Below the pieces are notes generated by a model that searched no databases, had not been told where the DNA came from, and worked only from the letters and a program-made list of their open reading frames with translations. A stretch of 64,000 nt of DNA, taken from positions 1-64,000 of the forward strand of contig CAIMSU010000224.1 in the NCBI GenBank assembly GCA_903844155.1, written 5' to 3'. The DNA is from an uncultured Pseudomonadota bacterium. GTDB taxonomy: Bacteria > Myxococcota_A > UBA796 > SXON01. Position 1 is the first letter of the stretch, and every line of letters starts with the position of its first letter. This document shows, one piece after another, positions 1-8,266 of this stretch. Both the position numbers and the translations under genes were made by a program.

Positions 1-452
1 CGGTAGCGATCACCCCCGTCCAGCCCGACGCCCTGACGGTGGAAGCTCCGCAATTTCGTTGCCACGTGACAACTCGTGCCGACGCTGCGCAGCGGCCACC
101 GGGTGGACCAGCTCACCCGCCACCCGGCCGCCGCCAACCGACCAGCCGGGGCGGATCTACTGTGGCGAGCAGGAGTGGTTCAGATTTCGGGGGCGGTGAA
201 GGGTTTCGCCCGGGCGCAGTTTTCTAAGGGGGGCATGCGCGAGCGCCTGCCCCCCTCGGGCCGCCGTGGGCGGCCTACCCCCCGGCCAGGCTGCGGGGAC
301 CTGAGAGCTCCGGGATCGGTTGAGCGCGTCCAGGTTCCCTTGCTTGCTTGCCGTCGCGGGGTGCCGGCCGCTGGCCGCCCAAAACGTCAGCGGCGAGGTC
401 AGCGCTCGCGCACCAACCCCGCCGCGACTGGAGGCTCCGGGGAGCCCCAGCA
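1..452. other. Left-end stretch without a recognisable gene
   Basis: No reading frame here has a convincing start, family resemblance or codon pattern. A plus-strand frame open from the window edge to a stop at 197-199 could be the tail of a gene that begins outside the window, but its third-position composition is weaker than in neighbouring genes and I do not recognise the product. The only clear structure is a GC-rich inverted repeat at 228-255. Confidence 0.5.
228..255. terminator. GC-rich hairpin downstream of the small secreted protein
   Basis: An 8-bp perfect stem (GGGGGGCA with TGCCCCCC) encloses a short inner CGC/GCG stem. It lies about 200 bp past the 3' end of the minus-strand gene at 453-773. 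No T tract follows on either strand, so intrinsic termination is only a guess. Confidence 0.35.
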
Positions 453-773
453 CTACTGCTTGTGCTGGACGACGGCGACGACCGTCGTGCCGTTGAGCGT
501 GATGTCCACGAGCGTGCCGACCTTCGTGCACAGCGGGTCGACCTGCACGGTGCCGAGGTTGTAGACCTTGTCGACGTTGTTGACGGTCACGGTGAGGGCG
601 TGGGTGGCGGCGACGAAGGCCTTCACCGAGCCACCCTCCATATGCGTGGCGGCGGGGGGCGCGGCGGCGGGGGGCGGCGCGGCCGGGGTGGCGCCAGGGG
701 TCGTGCCCGCGAACGCCGGGGCAGCGACGAGGAGGGCGAAAGAGGCAGCGACGAAGGAACGGGCGAGGGTCAT
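453..773 (-). CDS. Small secreted protein, DUF1344-like
   Basis: This gene encodes a 106-residue exported protein. The ATG at 773 is chosen over the longer upstream frame because it begins directly with a classic signal peptide (MTLARSFVAASF, hydrophobic core, cleavage after AFA near residue 22). A low-complexity Ala/Pro/Thr linker follows (about residues 24-43). The remaining 60 residues look like one small beta-rich domain of the kind seen in DUF1344 and related OB-like proteins. Function is unknown. The gene stands alone, with 125 bp separating it from the next minus-strand gene. The resemblance to DUF1344 is by eye only. Confidence 0.7.
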   Translation of the reverse strand: MTLARSFVAASFALLVAAPAFAGTTPGATPAAPPPAAAPPAATHMEGGSVKAFVAATHALTVTVNNVDKVYNLGTVQVDPLCTKVGTLVDITLNGTTVVAVVQHKQ

Positions 774-898
774 GTGCGTCTCGGGACTGGGTTGATTGAC
801 ACGCGCCCTGGGGCAGCGCGCGGCCCTGATACGCCGTCCGGCCCGCCACATTCGGGGGAAGGCGGGTCACTGTTTGTCGCGGCCGGTTCCGAGGCAGA

Positions 899-1867
899 TC
901 AGCCGCTGGCGCCGCCGCCCTCTGTCAGCACGTCCACGACGATCTTCCCGGTGGATCGCCCGCTGATGGAGCGCTTCCACGCCTCGGCCATCTGACCGAG
1001 CCCGAATCGGCTGTCGATCACGACCTTCAGCTTGCCGGCCACGTAGAGCTCGTCGAGCAGCACGAGGTCGGCGGCGGCAGACTTGAGCATCACGGGGAAG
1101 ACCGACTTCCCGCTCACGGGGTTCAGTGACATCCGCGCGAAGGTCCCCGGCCCCGGCGCCGTCGACCCGTACCGCCCGCCCGGCTTCAGAAGCGGCAGGT
1201 AGCGCCCGTAGTCGTGCGCGACGCAGTCGAGGACGGCGTCAAACGGCTCCTGACCCTTGTACGGATCCGCCAGGGTGTAGTCGACGATTGCGTTGGCGCC
1301 GAGACCGCTGACGAGGGTTGCGTTCCGGCCGCTACACACGCCCACAACGAACGCTCCCGCCGCACGCGCGATCTGCACGGCAAAGTGCCCGACCCCGCCC
1401 GACGCGCCGACAACGAGCACACGCTGGTTGGCCCCGGAGATCGGCACGCCGAGCCGATCGCGGAGCCCCTGTAGCGCCGTCATCCCGGCCAGCGGGATCG
1501 CAGCGGCGTCCTCAAACGTCATCGCCGCTGGCATCGGCGCCAGGACATCCAGGCCGACAACCGCGAACTCCGCCCCCGCGCCACCAGCCTGCCCTGCGAT
1601 CCGCGCGTGCGCCCGATCCCCGACCTTGAACGCCGTCACATCCGGACCCAGCGCGACCACCTCGCCCGACACGTCCTGCCCTGCCGTACACGGCCGCTTT
1701 GGTCCGAACGGCCGCATGATGCCGCCGGCGAGCTTCCAGTCGATCGGGTTGACGCTGCTGGCGTGGACCTTCAGGAGGACCTGTGCAGGGCCCGGCTGCG
1801 GCACGGGGATGTCGTCGACGGTCAGGACTTCGGGGCCGCCAAAGCTGGCCCATCGGATGGCGCGCAT
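899..1867 (-). CDS. NAD(P)H:quinone oxidoreductase-like, zinc-independent MDR family
   Basis: This 322-residue protein belongs to the medium-chain dehydrogenase/reductase superfamily. The N-terminal GroES-like domain opens with a typical MRAIRW... strand and carries the SSVNPIDWK signature of the quinone oxidoreductase branch. The Rossmann domain shows GASGGVGHFAVQIA (about residues 150-163), the NADPH-binding loop. No structural or catalytic zinc cysteines are visible, as expected for quinone or enone reductases. The ATG at 1867 lies inside the 3' end of the MFS transporter gene (46-bp overlap), so the two are probably co-transcribed. The substrate cannot be deduced from sequence. Confidence 0.87.
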   Translation of the reverse strand: MRAIRWASFGGPEVLTVDDIPVPQPGPAQVLLKVHASSVNPIDWKLAGGIMRPFGPKRPCTAGQDVSGEVVALGPDVTAFKVGDRAHARIAGQAGGAGAEFAVVGLDVLAPMPAAMTFEDAAAIPLAGMTALQGLRDRLGVPISGANQRVLVVGASGGVGHFAVQIARAAGAFVVGVCSGRNATLVSGLGANAIVDYTLADPYKGQEPFDAVLDCVAHDYGRYLPLLKPGGRYGSTAPGPGTFARMSLNPVSGKSVFPVMLKSAAADLVLLDELYVAGKLKVVIDSRFGLGQMAEAWKRSISGRSTGKIVVDVLTEGGGASG

Positions 1868-3033
1868 GCCGGCGAGGTAACCCATCCCCGCCATGCAAAC
1901 CCCGTCGCCAGCACCGAGATCCCCGCACACGCCTCGAACACCGCCGCCGTCCCCCAGACCTGCCGGATCGCCCCGGCCCCAAGGGCTCCAACGAGCGCCC
2001 CGAAGCCGTAGGTGCCCGCCGCCCACAGGCTTTGCGCCGATGCGCTGATGTCCAGCTTCCCGGCGCCGGCGACCTCCGCGCGACGAGCGACCTCCTCCAC
2101 CCCGGCGATCCAGAACAACGCGAAGCTGATGCCGTGGAGCCCCTGCACCAGCGCCAGGGCCGTCGGGTCGATCAGGTACGCCGTCAGGATCCAGCGCGGG
2201 ATCGCCGATAGCGCCGCGATCACCAGCGCCCGCCCCCGGCCGACACGGGCGAGGATCCGTCGCCCGGCCGCCATCACCGCAACCTCCACGGAGACGCCAA
2301 CGAACACGGCGTTGCTGGTGACGGTTGGGGAGAGGCCCAGCGCGCGCACGTGCACCGAGAAGAACGTGTCGTAGACGCTGATGGTGAGGGCCTGGCAGGC
2401 GCCGAATGCGAGCAGGGCGAGGAAGCCCGGCTGCGCGAAGAGGGCGCTGATCGCGGGCCCAATCGGTGCGGTCCGGCCCGCCGCGCGGCCCGGAAACCCC
2501 AGCGTGAGGACGAGGGTCACAGCGCTCAGGACGAGCGCGACCAGAAGCGGGTCGCAGCCCGTCTCGGCGACCCGGCCTGACACCACCGCGGCCGCCAGAA
2601 AGCCCACCGATCCCCAGACCCTCAGCGGCCCGTAAGCGCTGCTTGGACGACCGGAAGCCACGACGTCGTCGAGGACGATGGCGTCGACGATCGGTCCGAG
2701 CGGCGTGCGGCCGACCGCGACGGTCAAGAGCCCGAAGCCGGCCTCGGTGGGGGTCGCCGCGTGGCAGAGCAGGATCATCCCCGCGAGTGACATCAACGCA
2801 CCCACGCGCACCGTCCAGCCCGCGAGTCGATACCGATCCGCGAGCAACCCCCACAGGGGGGCCGACACCAGGCGCCCGAGCGCCAGCAGGCCGAGCAGCA
2901 GCCCGAGCTCCCAGCCATCAATGCCCAGTTTTTCGATTCGCGCGCCAATCTGCGGCACAAAACCGCCCAGCGCCCCCAGCGAGACCGTGTAGAACACGCC
3001 GATGAAGGCGTCGTGGTGCCGGCCGCGCCCCAC
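1822..3033 (-). CDS. MFS transporter (MFS_1-like)
   Basis: This is a 403-residue polytopic inner-membrane protein with about 12 hydrophobic segments. Between the second and third it carries the major-facilitator loop motif (GLLADRYR near residue 65). Overall layout resembles the MFS_1-like/LacY-type branch, but the substrate is unknown. I place the start at the GTG at 3033, directly after the upstream stop at 3042-3044, because a longer frame would read far into the preceding gene. It overlaps the quinone oxidoreductase-like gene downstream, and the four minus-strand genes from 4816 to 899 appear to form one transcription unit. Confidence 0.85.
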   Translation of the reverse strand: MGRGRHHDAFIGVFYTVSLGALGGFVPQIGARIEKLGIDGWELGLLLGLLALGRLVSAPLWGLLADRYRLAGWTVRVGALMSLAGMILLCHAATPTEAGFGLLTVAVGRTPLGPIVDAIVLDDVVASGRPSSAYGPLRVWGSVGFLAAAVVSGRVAETGCDPLLVALVLSAVTLVLTLGFPGRAAGRTAPIGPAISALFAQPGFLALLAFGACQALTISVYDTFFSVHVRALGLSPTVTSNAVFVGVSVEVAVMAAGRRILARVGRGRALVIAALSAIPRWILTAYLIDPTALALVQGLHGISFALFWIAGVEEVARRAEVAGAGKLDISASAQSLWAAGTYGFGALVGALGAGAIRQVWGTAAVFEACAGISVLATGFAWRGWVTSPACAPSDGPALAAPKS

Positions 3034-3041
3034 GATGGCGG

Positions 3042-4097
3042 TCAGAATCGGCCGACGACCGCTACCGTCGCACCGTCCGCATGGCCCTCGGTCGCTGTCG
3101 GGACGACCACAGGGGCAAGCGCACGGCTCGTCGCCACAGAGGCCACCCACCAGGTCGCTGCGCCGATGGCCACGACGTCCCAGGGGCGCTCAGCCTGCGT
3201 CCCGGCCAGGTACACCGCGCCTGCGGTCGCTGGGAGCGCGATCGCGAGCGCAAGCAGGCCGCGGGCCGGGTGGCCGGACCGGAACTCCGGAAGGCCCGGG
3301 ATCGGGGTGAGAGAGAGGGCGGTCGATGGCGATGATGGAGGGGGCGACGGGGCGGGCGACGGGGCCGGACGGGGGGCTGGCGGTGGCGGGGCGGATGGCG
3401 CAGGCGTGGGCGGCGCGACCGGGGCGACGGGCGACGGCTTCACATGGCGGCTCGGGTGCGCGTCGGCCACCGGCGGGGGCGGGACCGGGGCAGGGGGATT
3501 CAGCCGCAGCATCTGGTAGACCGCAGCTGCGAGCGTGGTGTCCACGGGCAGGCCGCCGTTCGCGTCTGCCGCGCCGGGGAAAATCGCGCGCAACCAGGGC
3601 TTTCCGGCGGTCGGCGTCGGGAGGAAGACGACGTCCACGTCCAGCAGGGCGGCGGCCTTCGCCACACAAACTGCATCCGGACCGCAGGCGATCAGAGCGG
3701 GCAACGCGACCGCGGACTGCCCATCCGCGTCGGTACGGTCACGCACGCGGGTGGCGGGGAGGGCGAGCAGGTCGGCGTGCAGCTCGGCGTCAAAGGCGGC
3801 GTCCACCGGGTTGGTCGCGGGATCGGGGGAGGGGAGCTGCAGGATCCGCATGGGCGGCTGCTGCTCGTAGAGGACGACGTCGACAGGATCGAGGCGCTGA
3901 ACCTCGTCAAAGCGGATGGAGACGATGCCCTGCGGTGTCTGCAGGTCGAGGCCATCGGCCCGGGTCGCTACGATCTCGGCCAGCAGCACGCGGCCACTCG
4001 AGAGCTCCACGCGTCGAGGTTCGGCCGCGAACGCGGGCATCGCGTGGGCGAGCACCGCCACGAACGCGGCGAAGCGAGCGCGCCGTTCGAGGCTCAT
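3042..4097 (-). CDS. Secreted or envelope protein with Pro-rich linker and two C-terminal membrane segments
   Basis: This 351-residue protein is not assigned to a family. The ATG at 4097 overlaps the preceding stop (ATGA) and begins with a signal peptide (MSLERRARFAAFVAVLAHAM, cleavage after AFA). Residues 25-75 form a compact beta-rich stretch (VELSSGRVLLAEIV... VSIRFDEVQRL) resembling small Sm-like or SHD1-like domains in secreted proteins. A central globular part (about 80-215) is followed by a Pro/Ala/Ser linker (215-275) and two predicted membrane helices near residues 285-345. The N-terminal signal plus C-terminal helices suggest a periplasm-facing inner-membrane protein. Function is unknown. 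Confidence 0.7.
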   Translation of the reverse strand: MSLERRARFAAFVAVLAHAMPAFAAEPRRVELSSGRVLLAEIVATRADGLDLQTPQGIVSIRFDEVQRLDPVDVVLYEQQPPMRILQLPSPDPATNPVDAAFDAELHADLLALPATRVRDRTDADGQSAVALPALIACGPDAVCVAKAAALLDVDVVFLPTPTAGKPWLRAIFPGAADANGGLPVDTTLAAAVYQMLRLNPPAPVPPPPVADAHPSRHVKPSPVAPVAPPTPAPSAPPPPAPRPAPSPAPSPPPSSPSTALSLTPIPGLPEFRSGHPARGLLALAIALPATAGAVYLAGTQAERPWDVVAIGAATWWVASVATSRALAPVVVPTATEGHADGATVAVVGRF

Positions 4098-4816
4098 TGA
4101 GACAGCTCCGGGCAGCTCTCGCCGGCCCCCACGAGCGCGATTCCCCAGGAGTATGCCGCGTTTGACCCGGCGGGGTCGTCGGTCGCCGGTGCCCATCCGG
4201 CCGCGACGAGGGCAACGCCGGTTGTTGTCCGTCCCACCGGCGCATTCCAGGCGTTCTCCGCCGAATCTACGCGCCAGCCCAGCGGGGAGGCGCCGTCCAT
4301 GGCCGGCAGGAACGGCACGCCGCAGTCGTCCAGCGCGTAGAGCAGGACATCCGCCCGAAGCGCCGCGTCCGTCGCCCGGAAGTCGCTGCAGAGGGTGCCA
4401 GCGTCGCTCAGCCTCACGACGCGCCAGTCCACGTCGCCCGTCCAGTTTCCCGGTATGACCGGGGGGAAGTCCCTCGCATGGCAGTCAGCGGCGCTGTCCC
4501 CGGGCGCCTCGGCCCCCGAGTCGCCCCCCGAATCCACGAAGGCTTCCTCGTCCCAGCCGGTGCCTTGAAGCGTGCCGAGCACGAGCGTCCCGTGCGCCGG
4601 CTGCAGCGATTCCGCGGCCACGGTCGCCGGCGAGTCGTCCGTCGCAGACTGCGCCGCCAGGATCGTCCAGGGGAAGGCCGGGGCGTGGTCGCCCACAGCC
4701 GCAGCACCAGCGCTTCCGCCATTCCAATGGGCGTAAGCGGGCCACCCGCCACACCCGGCGAGGCCGAGGAGCAGCAGGTGCGCGGGCAGCGTTCCTGTTC
4801 CGCTCGGGCGTGACAT
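4094..4816 (-). CDS. Lipoprotein of unknown function
   Basis: The product has 240 residues. The reading frame is open far upstream, but the ATG at 4816 gives a lipoprotein signal with lipobox LGLAGC, so this start is preferred. The mature protein has a Ser/Gly/Asp-rich stretch (GGDSGAEAPGDSAAD) and several cysteines (CHARD, LCSDF, DCGVP, SCPEL). No known domain is recognised. Its TGA overlaps the start of the next gene, suggesting translational coupling within the minus-strand unit that runs on to the MFS gene. The lipoprotein assignment is fairly secure; any role is open. Confidence 0.7.
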   Translation of the reverse strand: MSRPSGTGTLPAHLLLLGLAGCGGWPAYAHWNGGSAGAAAVGDHAPAFPWTILAAQSATDDSPATVAAESLQPAHGTLVLGTLQGTGWDEEAFVDSGGDSGAEAPGDSAADCHARDFPPVIPGNWTGDVDWRVVRLSDAGTLCSDFRATDAALRADVLLYALDDCGVPFLPAMDGASPLGWRVDSAENAWNAPVGRTTTGVALVAAGWAPATDDPAGSNAAYSWGIALVGAGESCPELSQ

Positions 4817-4895
4817 CGGCGGAACGTAGCGCGTCGCCGCCGATGCGGGCGTTCGGCGAACTTCGCCCTCCCGTCGGCCGCGATACAACCCGACC

Positions 4896-5984
4896 GTGCC
4901 TCCCTCCGTTGTCGTTGACCTGACCTCGTTTCTCCACGGCCCGGGCGGGGCTGGTGCCCGGGCGTTCACCGGGCGGTTGCCACGGGTGCAGGAAGGCCTG
5001 CGTACGATGGCTGCGGACGAGCGGGATTGCCCAACGCTCCGGCCGCTGGGTGCCCCGGACGAGGCGGCGCTGGCCGTGCTGAAGCGGAGCGCGCGCCTGC
5101 GTGTGGTGGGGGGAGCCGCCCCGCTCCTGGCCCTTCGAGCGCTCGTGGAGGTTCTCGCCCCCGAGGCCCGGATCACCTGGCAGAGCGAAGCGGGCGCGGT
5201 CGACGGGGAGGGGCTCGTCTGCATCGAGGGCCCTGCGTGGGTCGACGAGGTCGCCGAGGAAGCGGCGCGTGCGAAGCTGCGCGTGGTCATGGCCGGCGCG
5301 GGCAGCCACGAACCGCCGCCGAAGGGCGCTTGGGTGGACGATGCGCGGGCCGGCGACGGCCGCTTTGTAGGCTTTGGACCTACTGCGGCGACGGTTCTCG
5401 CCTGGGCTGGGGTCGACCCGGCAGCCTGGGCCGCAGGGCTCGCGGAAGGGCAGGGGAGCTGCCTGCGGACGGCGTTGTTCGACAACGTGGCGTGGTCCGT
5501 CGCGGCGGCGCTGAGCCTGCGGCCCGACGCCATCCCCGTGCTCGTCGCGACCAGCGGCGCCCTCGCACCCCTCACGCGATCACTCGCCCGCACCTGGTCC
5601 GCGACCGTGCGCGGGATGCCTGCCGGGCCCGGGCCCAACGTCCGCGTGGGCTTGACCGTTCTTGACGGCGTCGCGGATGACGGGCTCACGTTCGAAGCGC
5701 TCCACGGCGCCCCGACCGACCGCGTGCCTGTCCTTATCGGCCCACCCACGGATGCCTCGCAGACGATGATCGGCTGGCTGACACGCGAAGGTCGGCCGTA
5801 CCTCACCCTCCGCGCTGCGCGAACACCGCAGAGCATCGCCACGCTGTTGACCCTCGGGACGCACGCCGCGGTCGCGCTGGCCGTGCTCCGCCACCTGGAC
5901 CCGCTCGCGGCACCCGGGGCCGAAGCCTGGGATCGCACCGTCGAGCGCCTCCGCGCTGTTGACGACGCAAGCACCCTCGCATAG
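4896..5984 (+). CDS. Glucose-6-phosphate isomerase-like protein, probably non-catalytic
   Basis: This 362-residue protein has the overall course of phosphoglucose isomerase (two SIS-type domains) but is shorter than the usual 420-550 residues. GRFVGFGPTAATVLAWAGVD (about residues 155-175) aligns by eye with the family's GGRFSVLSPVGLLPAALAGID region. The C-terminal stretch LRHLDPLAAPGAEAWDR corresponds to the xNPFDQPGVExxK signature. In that last motif the conserved Gln and the catalytic Lys are absent, so ordinary isomerase activity is doubtful. The start is a GTG at 4896. It lies 21 bp upstream of the YfgM-like gene and probably shares its transcript. The role is unknown; a regulatory or sugar-phosphate-binding function is possible. 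Confidence 0.65.
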   Translation: MPPSVVVDLTSFLHGPGGAGARAFTGRLPRVQEGLRTMAADERDCPTLRPLGAPDEAALAVLKRSARLRVVGGAAPLLALRALVEVLAPEARITWQSEAGAVDGEGLVCIEGPAWVDEVAEEAARAKLRVVMAGAGSHEPPPKGAWVDDARAGDGRFVGFGPTAATVLAWAGVDPAAWAAGLAEGQGSCLRTALFDNVAWSVAAALSLRPDAIPVLVATSGALAPLTRSLARTWSATVRGMPAGPGPNVRVGLTVLDGVADDGLTFEALHGAPTDRVPVLIGPPTDASQTMIGWLTREGRPYLTLRAARTPQSIATLLTLGTHAAVALAVLRHLDPLAAPGAEAWDRTVERLRAVDDASTLA

Positions 5985-6005
5985 CCCTCCGCGCCTGAGG
6001 TAGTC

Positions 6006-6935
6006 GTGCCCGATCCAAACGCCGATGACGGTACCCAAAAGCCAATCGATCCCGATGCCATCGTCATCCCACGCGATGTCGAGCGGCCGGCCGGCGAGGG
6101 TGGCGCGGAGGCTGCCCCGGCAGACGAGACCCCGGACTACGTCTTCCGGCTGCAGGTGGCGCTCACGAACTTCACGGCGAAGAACGGCAGGTTCATGGCT
6201 GGGCTGGCGGGCGCTGGTCTGGCGGGCGTGCTGGTCTGGGGCCTTTGGAACGTGTGGACGGAGCGCTCGGCAGCCGCGGAATTCGGGGCGATCGCGGCCA
6301 TCGACTACCGGATGCCCAAGCTCTGCCCCGCTGGCTCGCACGAGGAAACCGGCTTCTGCTTCTCGGACGAGAACTCCCGCAGCCTCACCGGCGTTGCTGG
6401 CGACGATCTCTCCGATGCCGGCAGAAAGGCCGACCTCGAAGAGGGTGCGCGACGGTTCGAGGCGGCCGCGAAGGACGCGTCCGGCAGCGCGGCCGTCTAC
6501 GGCTACCTGAAGGCAGCGGACGCCTGGCGACGGGCGGGGAACAAGGATTCCCAGGTTGCAGCCCTGAAATCCGCGTATGCCGTTGGGGGAGGGGACATGC
6601 CCGGGTGGACGGCCGGCAACGCCTACGCCACGGCGCTGATCGACGCCGGGAAGTCCGATGAGGCGCTCGGCGTCTATCGGCAGCTCGCTGGGAAGACCCA
6701 GGGCTTCTACGCTCAGGAGGCGCTGCTCACGCTGGCCTCCGCGCAGATCGACCTCGGCAAGAACGACGACGCCAAGCAGACCCTGACGGAGTTCAAGACC
6801 CGGTTCCCGGCGGCGCCAACGGACAAGGCCAACGCGCTCGAGGCCAGGGCGGGCGGTGCTCCTTTGGAGCCGCCCAAGCCGGCCGACGGGGCGACGCCTC
6901 CAGCCCAGCCCGCTCCCGCCGGAAGCGCGGGTTGA
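6006..6935 (+). CDS. YfgM-like membrane-anchored TPR protein
   Basis: The 309-residue product has a charged cytoplasmic N-terminus (about 60 residues), one transmembrane helix (FMAGLAGAGLAGVLVWGLW, about 63-82), then an extracytoplasmic helical region with tetratricopeptide-like repeats (about 140-275) and a Pro/Ala-rich tail. This is the layout of E. coli YfgM, a partner of the periplasmic chaperone network and Sec translocon. The assignment is strengthened by the next gene, a BamB-like propeller, since yfgM and bamB are adjacent in many proteobacteria. The GTG at 6006 gives the full N-terminus. Its stop overlaps the TTG start of the next gene, so the pair is translationally coupled. Confidence 0.75.
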   Translation: MPDPNADDGTQKPIDPDAIVIPRDVERPAGEGGAEAAPADETPDYVFRLQVALTNFTAKNGRFMAGLAGAGLAGVLVWGLWNVWTERSAAAEFGAIAAIDYRMPKLCPAGSHEETGFCFSDENSRSLTGVAGDDLSDAGRKADLEEGARRFEAAAKDASGSAAVYGYLKAADAWRRAGNKDSQVAALKSAYAVGGGDMPGWTAGNAYATALIDAGKSDEALGVYRQLAGKTQGFYAQEALLTLASAQIDLGKNDDAKQTLTEFKTRFPAAPTDKANALEARAGGAPLEPPKPADGATPPAQPAPAGSAG

Positions 6936-8122
6936 TCCCGGCCCTCCTGGTCGGCATCGCCCTCGCCGCACCTGTCGCCGCGCCACAAGATGCCCCCTTC
7001 GCCTCTGCCCCTGTGCTCCTCTGGGGCGTCGACCTCCCGGGAACCCCCCAGGCCACCGCCACGCGCGCCGAACCGGCGTCTCCGGTCGTCGACGGAGGCA
7101 GGATCTACGTCGGCTTCACCGGCCAGAGCGCGCTCCTGGTGCTCGGCCAACAGGACGGTCGACCCCTCGGCTCCTTCCCGGCGCATGCGCCCGTCGCCAG
7201 CGCGCCCGTCGTCGACGACGGTCGCGTCTGGTTCAGCGATACGGCCGGATATACGTACTGTTATCTGCTCGACCAGCTCTCCCAGGCAACCCCGACCCCA
7301 GCGTGGACACACTATTCGGGCGCGCCCATCGTCAGCGGGCCGACGGCCTCGGGCGACGTGCTCTACATCTCCAACGTCGACGACACGGTCTACGCCCTGG
7401 ACCGCACCACCGGCGCGTTGAAGTGGCGCTACGCCCACCATCTCGACGCCGCGCGCTCAAGCTCGCTCATCCTGTTCGGCGCCGCCCGGCCCATCGTGGC
7501 GGACGGCAGCGTGTGGCTCGGGTTCTCCGACGGTTTCGTCGTCGGCCTGAACGCGGCGACCGGCGACGAATTCCAGAACATGCTCGTCGGCGAGGGCAAC
7601 TACCCGGACGTCATCGCGCCGCCGCAGGTCAGCACGACCACCGCGGGAACGGCCCTGATCGCCGCTGGGTTTTCCGGGCCGATGGTCAGCGTGGACGCTG
7701 CAAGCCGCGTTGTGCGTTGGCGTCAGGACATCGGGACGGGCGCCGAGATGCTCGAGCACGACGGCGTACTCTACGTCGGCGGCTCGGACGGGCAGCTCAG
7801 GGCCGTGGTCGCGCGCACGGGCGAGGTCAAGTGGGCCTGGGACCCGGGCGTTGGCGGGACGATCGGCACGCCTGTCTGGACAGACGCGGGCCTGCTGGTG
7901 ACCGCCGGCGAAGGCTCCGCGTACCTGGTCAGCACCGGCAACGGCAAGACGCTTTGGACGTTTGATCCAGGCGTTGTCATCGCCGGGATCGCCGCTCGGC
8001 CCACCGTGGTCGGCCGCACCGCCTACGTGGTGACGAACGCGGGTCGGCTCTACGCGCTGCGCGTTCCGGTGGCGGACCGCGTGCTCGGCTCGGCGCCGTA
8101 TGTGGGTGGCGGGGGGCGGTAG
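6932..8122 (+). CDS. BamB-like PQQ-type beta-propeller protein
   Basis: This is a 396-residue exported beta-propeller. A TTG start at 6932 overlapping the upstream TGA gives a signal peptide (MIPALLVGIALAAPVAA). The rest consists of repeated PQQ-like blades with motifs such as SPVVDGGRIYVG, SAPVVDDGRVWFSD, DTVYALDRTTGALKWRY and GKTLWTFDPG. In BamB such blades scaffold outer-membrane protein assembly on BamA. Length and gene order after a YfgM-like gene fit that role, but no BamB-type lipobox cysteine is present, so anchoring differs or another propeller function is possible. It is the last plus-strand gene before the dif site. Confidence 0.75.
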   Translation: MIPALLVGIALAAPVAAPQDAPFASAPVLLWGVDLPGTPQATATRAEPASPVVDGGRIYVGFTGQSALLVLGQQDGRPLGSFPAHAPVASAPVVDDGRVWFSDTAGYTYCYLLDQLSQATPTPAWTHYSGAPIVSGPTASGDVLYISNVDDTVYALDRTTGALKWRYAHHLDAARSSSLILFGAARPIVADGSVWLGFSDGFVVGLNAATGDEFQNMLVGEGNYPDVIAPPQVSTTTAGTALIAAGFSGPMVSVDAASRVVRWRQDIGTGAEMLEHDGVLYVGGSDGQLRAVVARTGEVKWAWDPGVGGTIGTPVWTDAGLLVTAGEGSAYLVSTGNGKTLWTFDPGVVIAGIAARPTVVGRTAYVVTNAGRLYALRVPVADRVLGSAPYVGGGGR

Positions 8123-8194
8123 AGGCGAAGGGGCGACGCACAGCGAGGGATTTCGCTCCGGAGGTTTCCGTACTCCTTGGGGGCGTTGACGATA

Positions 8195-8222
8195 ACTTCC
8201 GATAATGTATATTATGTCAAGT
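8195..8222 (+). other. dif: Chromosome dimer resolution site dif (XerC/XerD target)
   Basis: A 28-bp element stands out as AT-rich in a GC-rich region. Its 16-bp core ATAATGTATATTATGT (8202-8217) is identical to the centre of the E. coli dif site, as I recall it. Layout is XerC arm 8195-8205, 6-bp spacer TGTATA 8206-8211 and XerD arm TTATGTCAAGT 8212-8222. Overall 21 of 28 positions match E. coli dif. It lies in a 144-bp gap between the convergent BamB-like and endonuclease III genes. XerC/XerD recombination here, activated by FtsK, would resolve chromosome dimers, so the site marks the terminus region. Confidence 0.92.
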
Positions 8223-8266
8223 ATCGGAGTCAGAACAGGCCGGGCGTGGCCGACGGCGTCGGACGC

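Noticed and set aside
157-870. Long minus-strand open frame over the left end
   Set aside because: Arg/Pro/Gly-rich composition typical of a shadow frame in GC-rich DNA; the signal-peptide gene at 453-773 in another frame explains the region.
4817-6067. Upstream extension of the lipoprotein frame ending at 4094
   Set aside because: It is antisense to the isomerase-like gene; the Ala/Ser/Arg/Thr-rich sequence has no family features, and the lipobox start at 4816 is clear.
8192-8222. Promoter-like TTGACA on the minus strand
   Set aside because: It is part of the XerD arm of dif, and no proper -10 box lies at the right distance.
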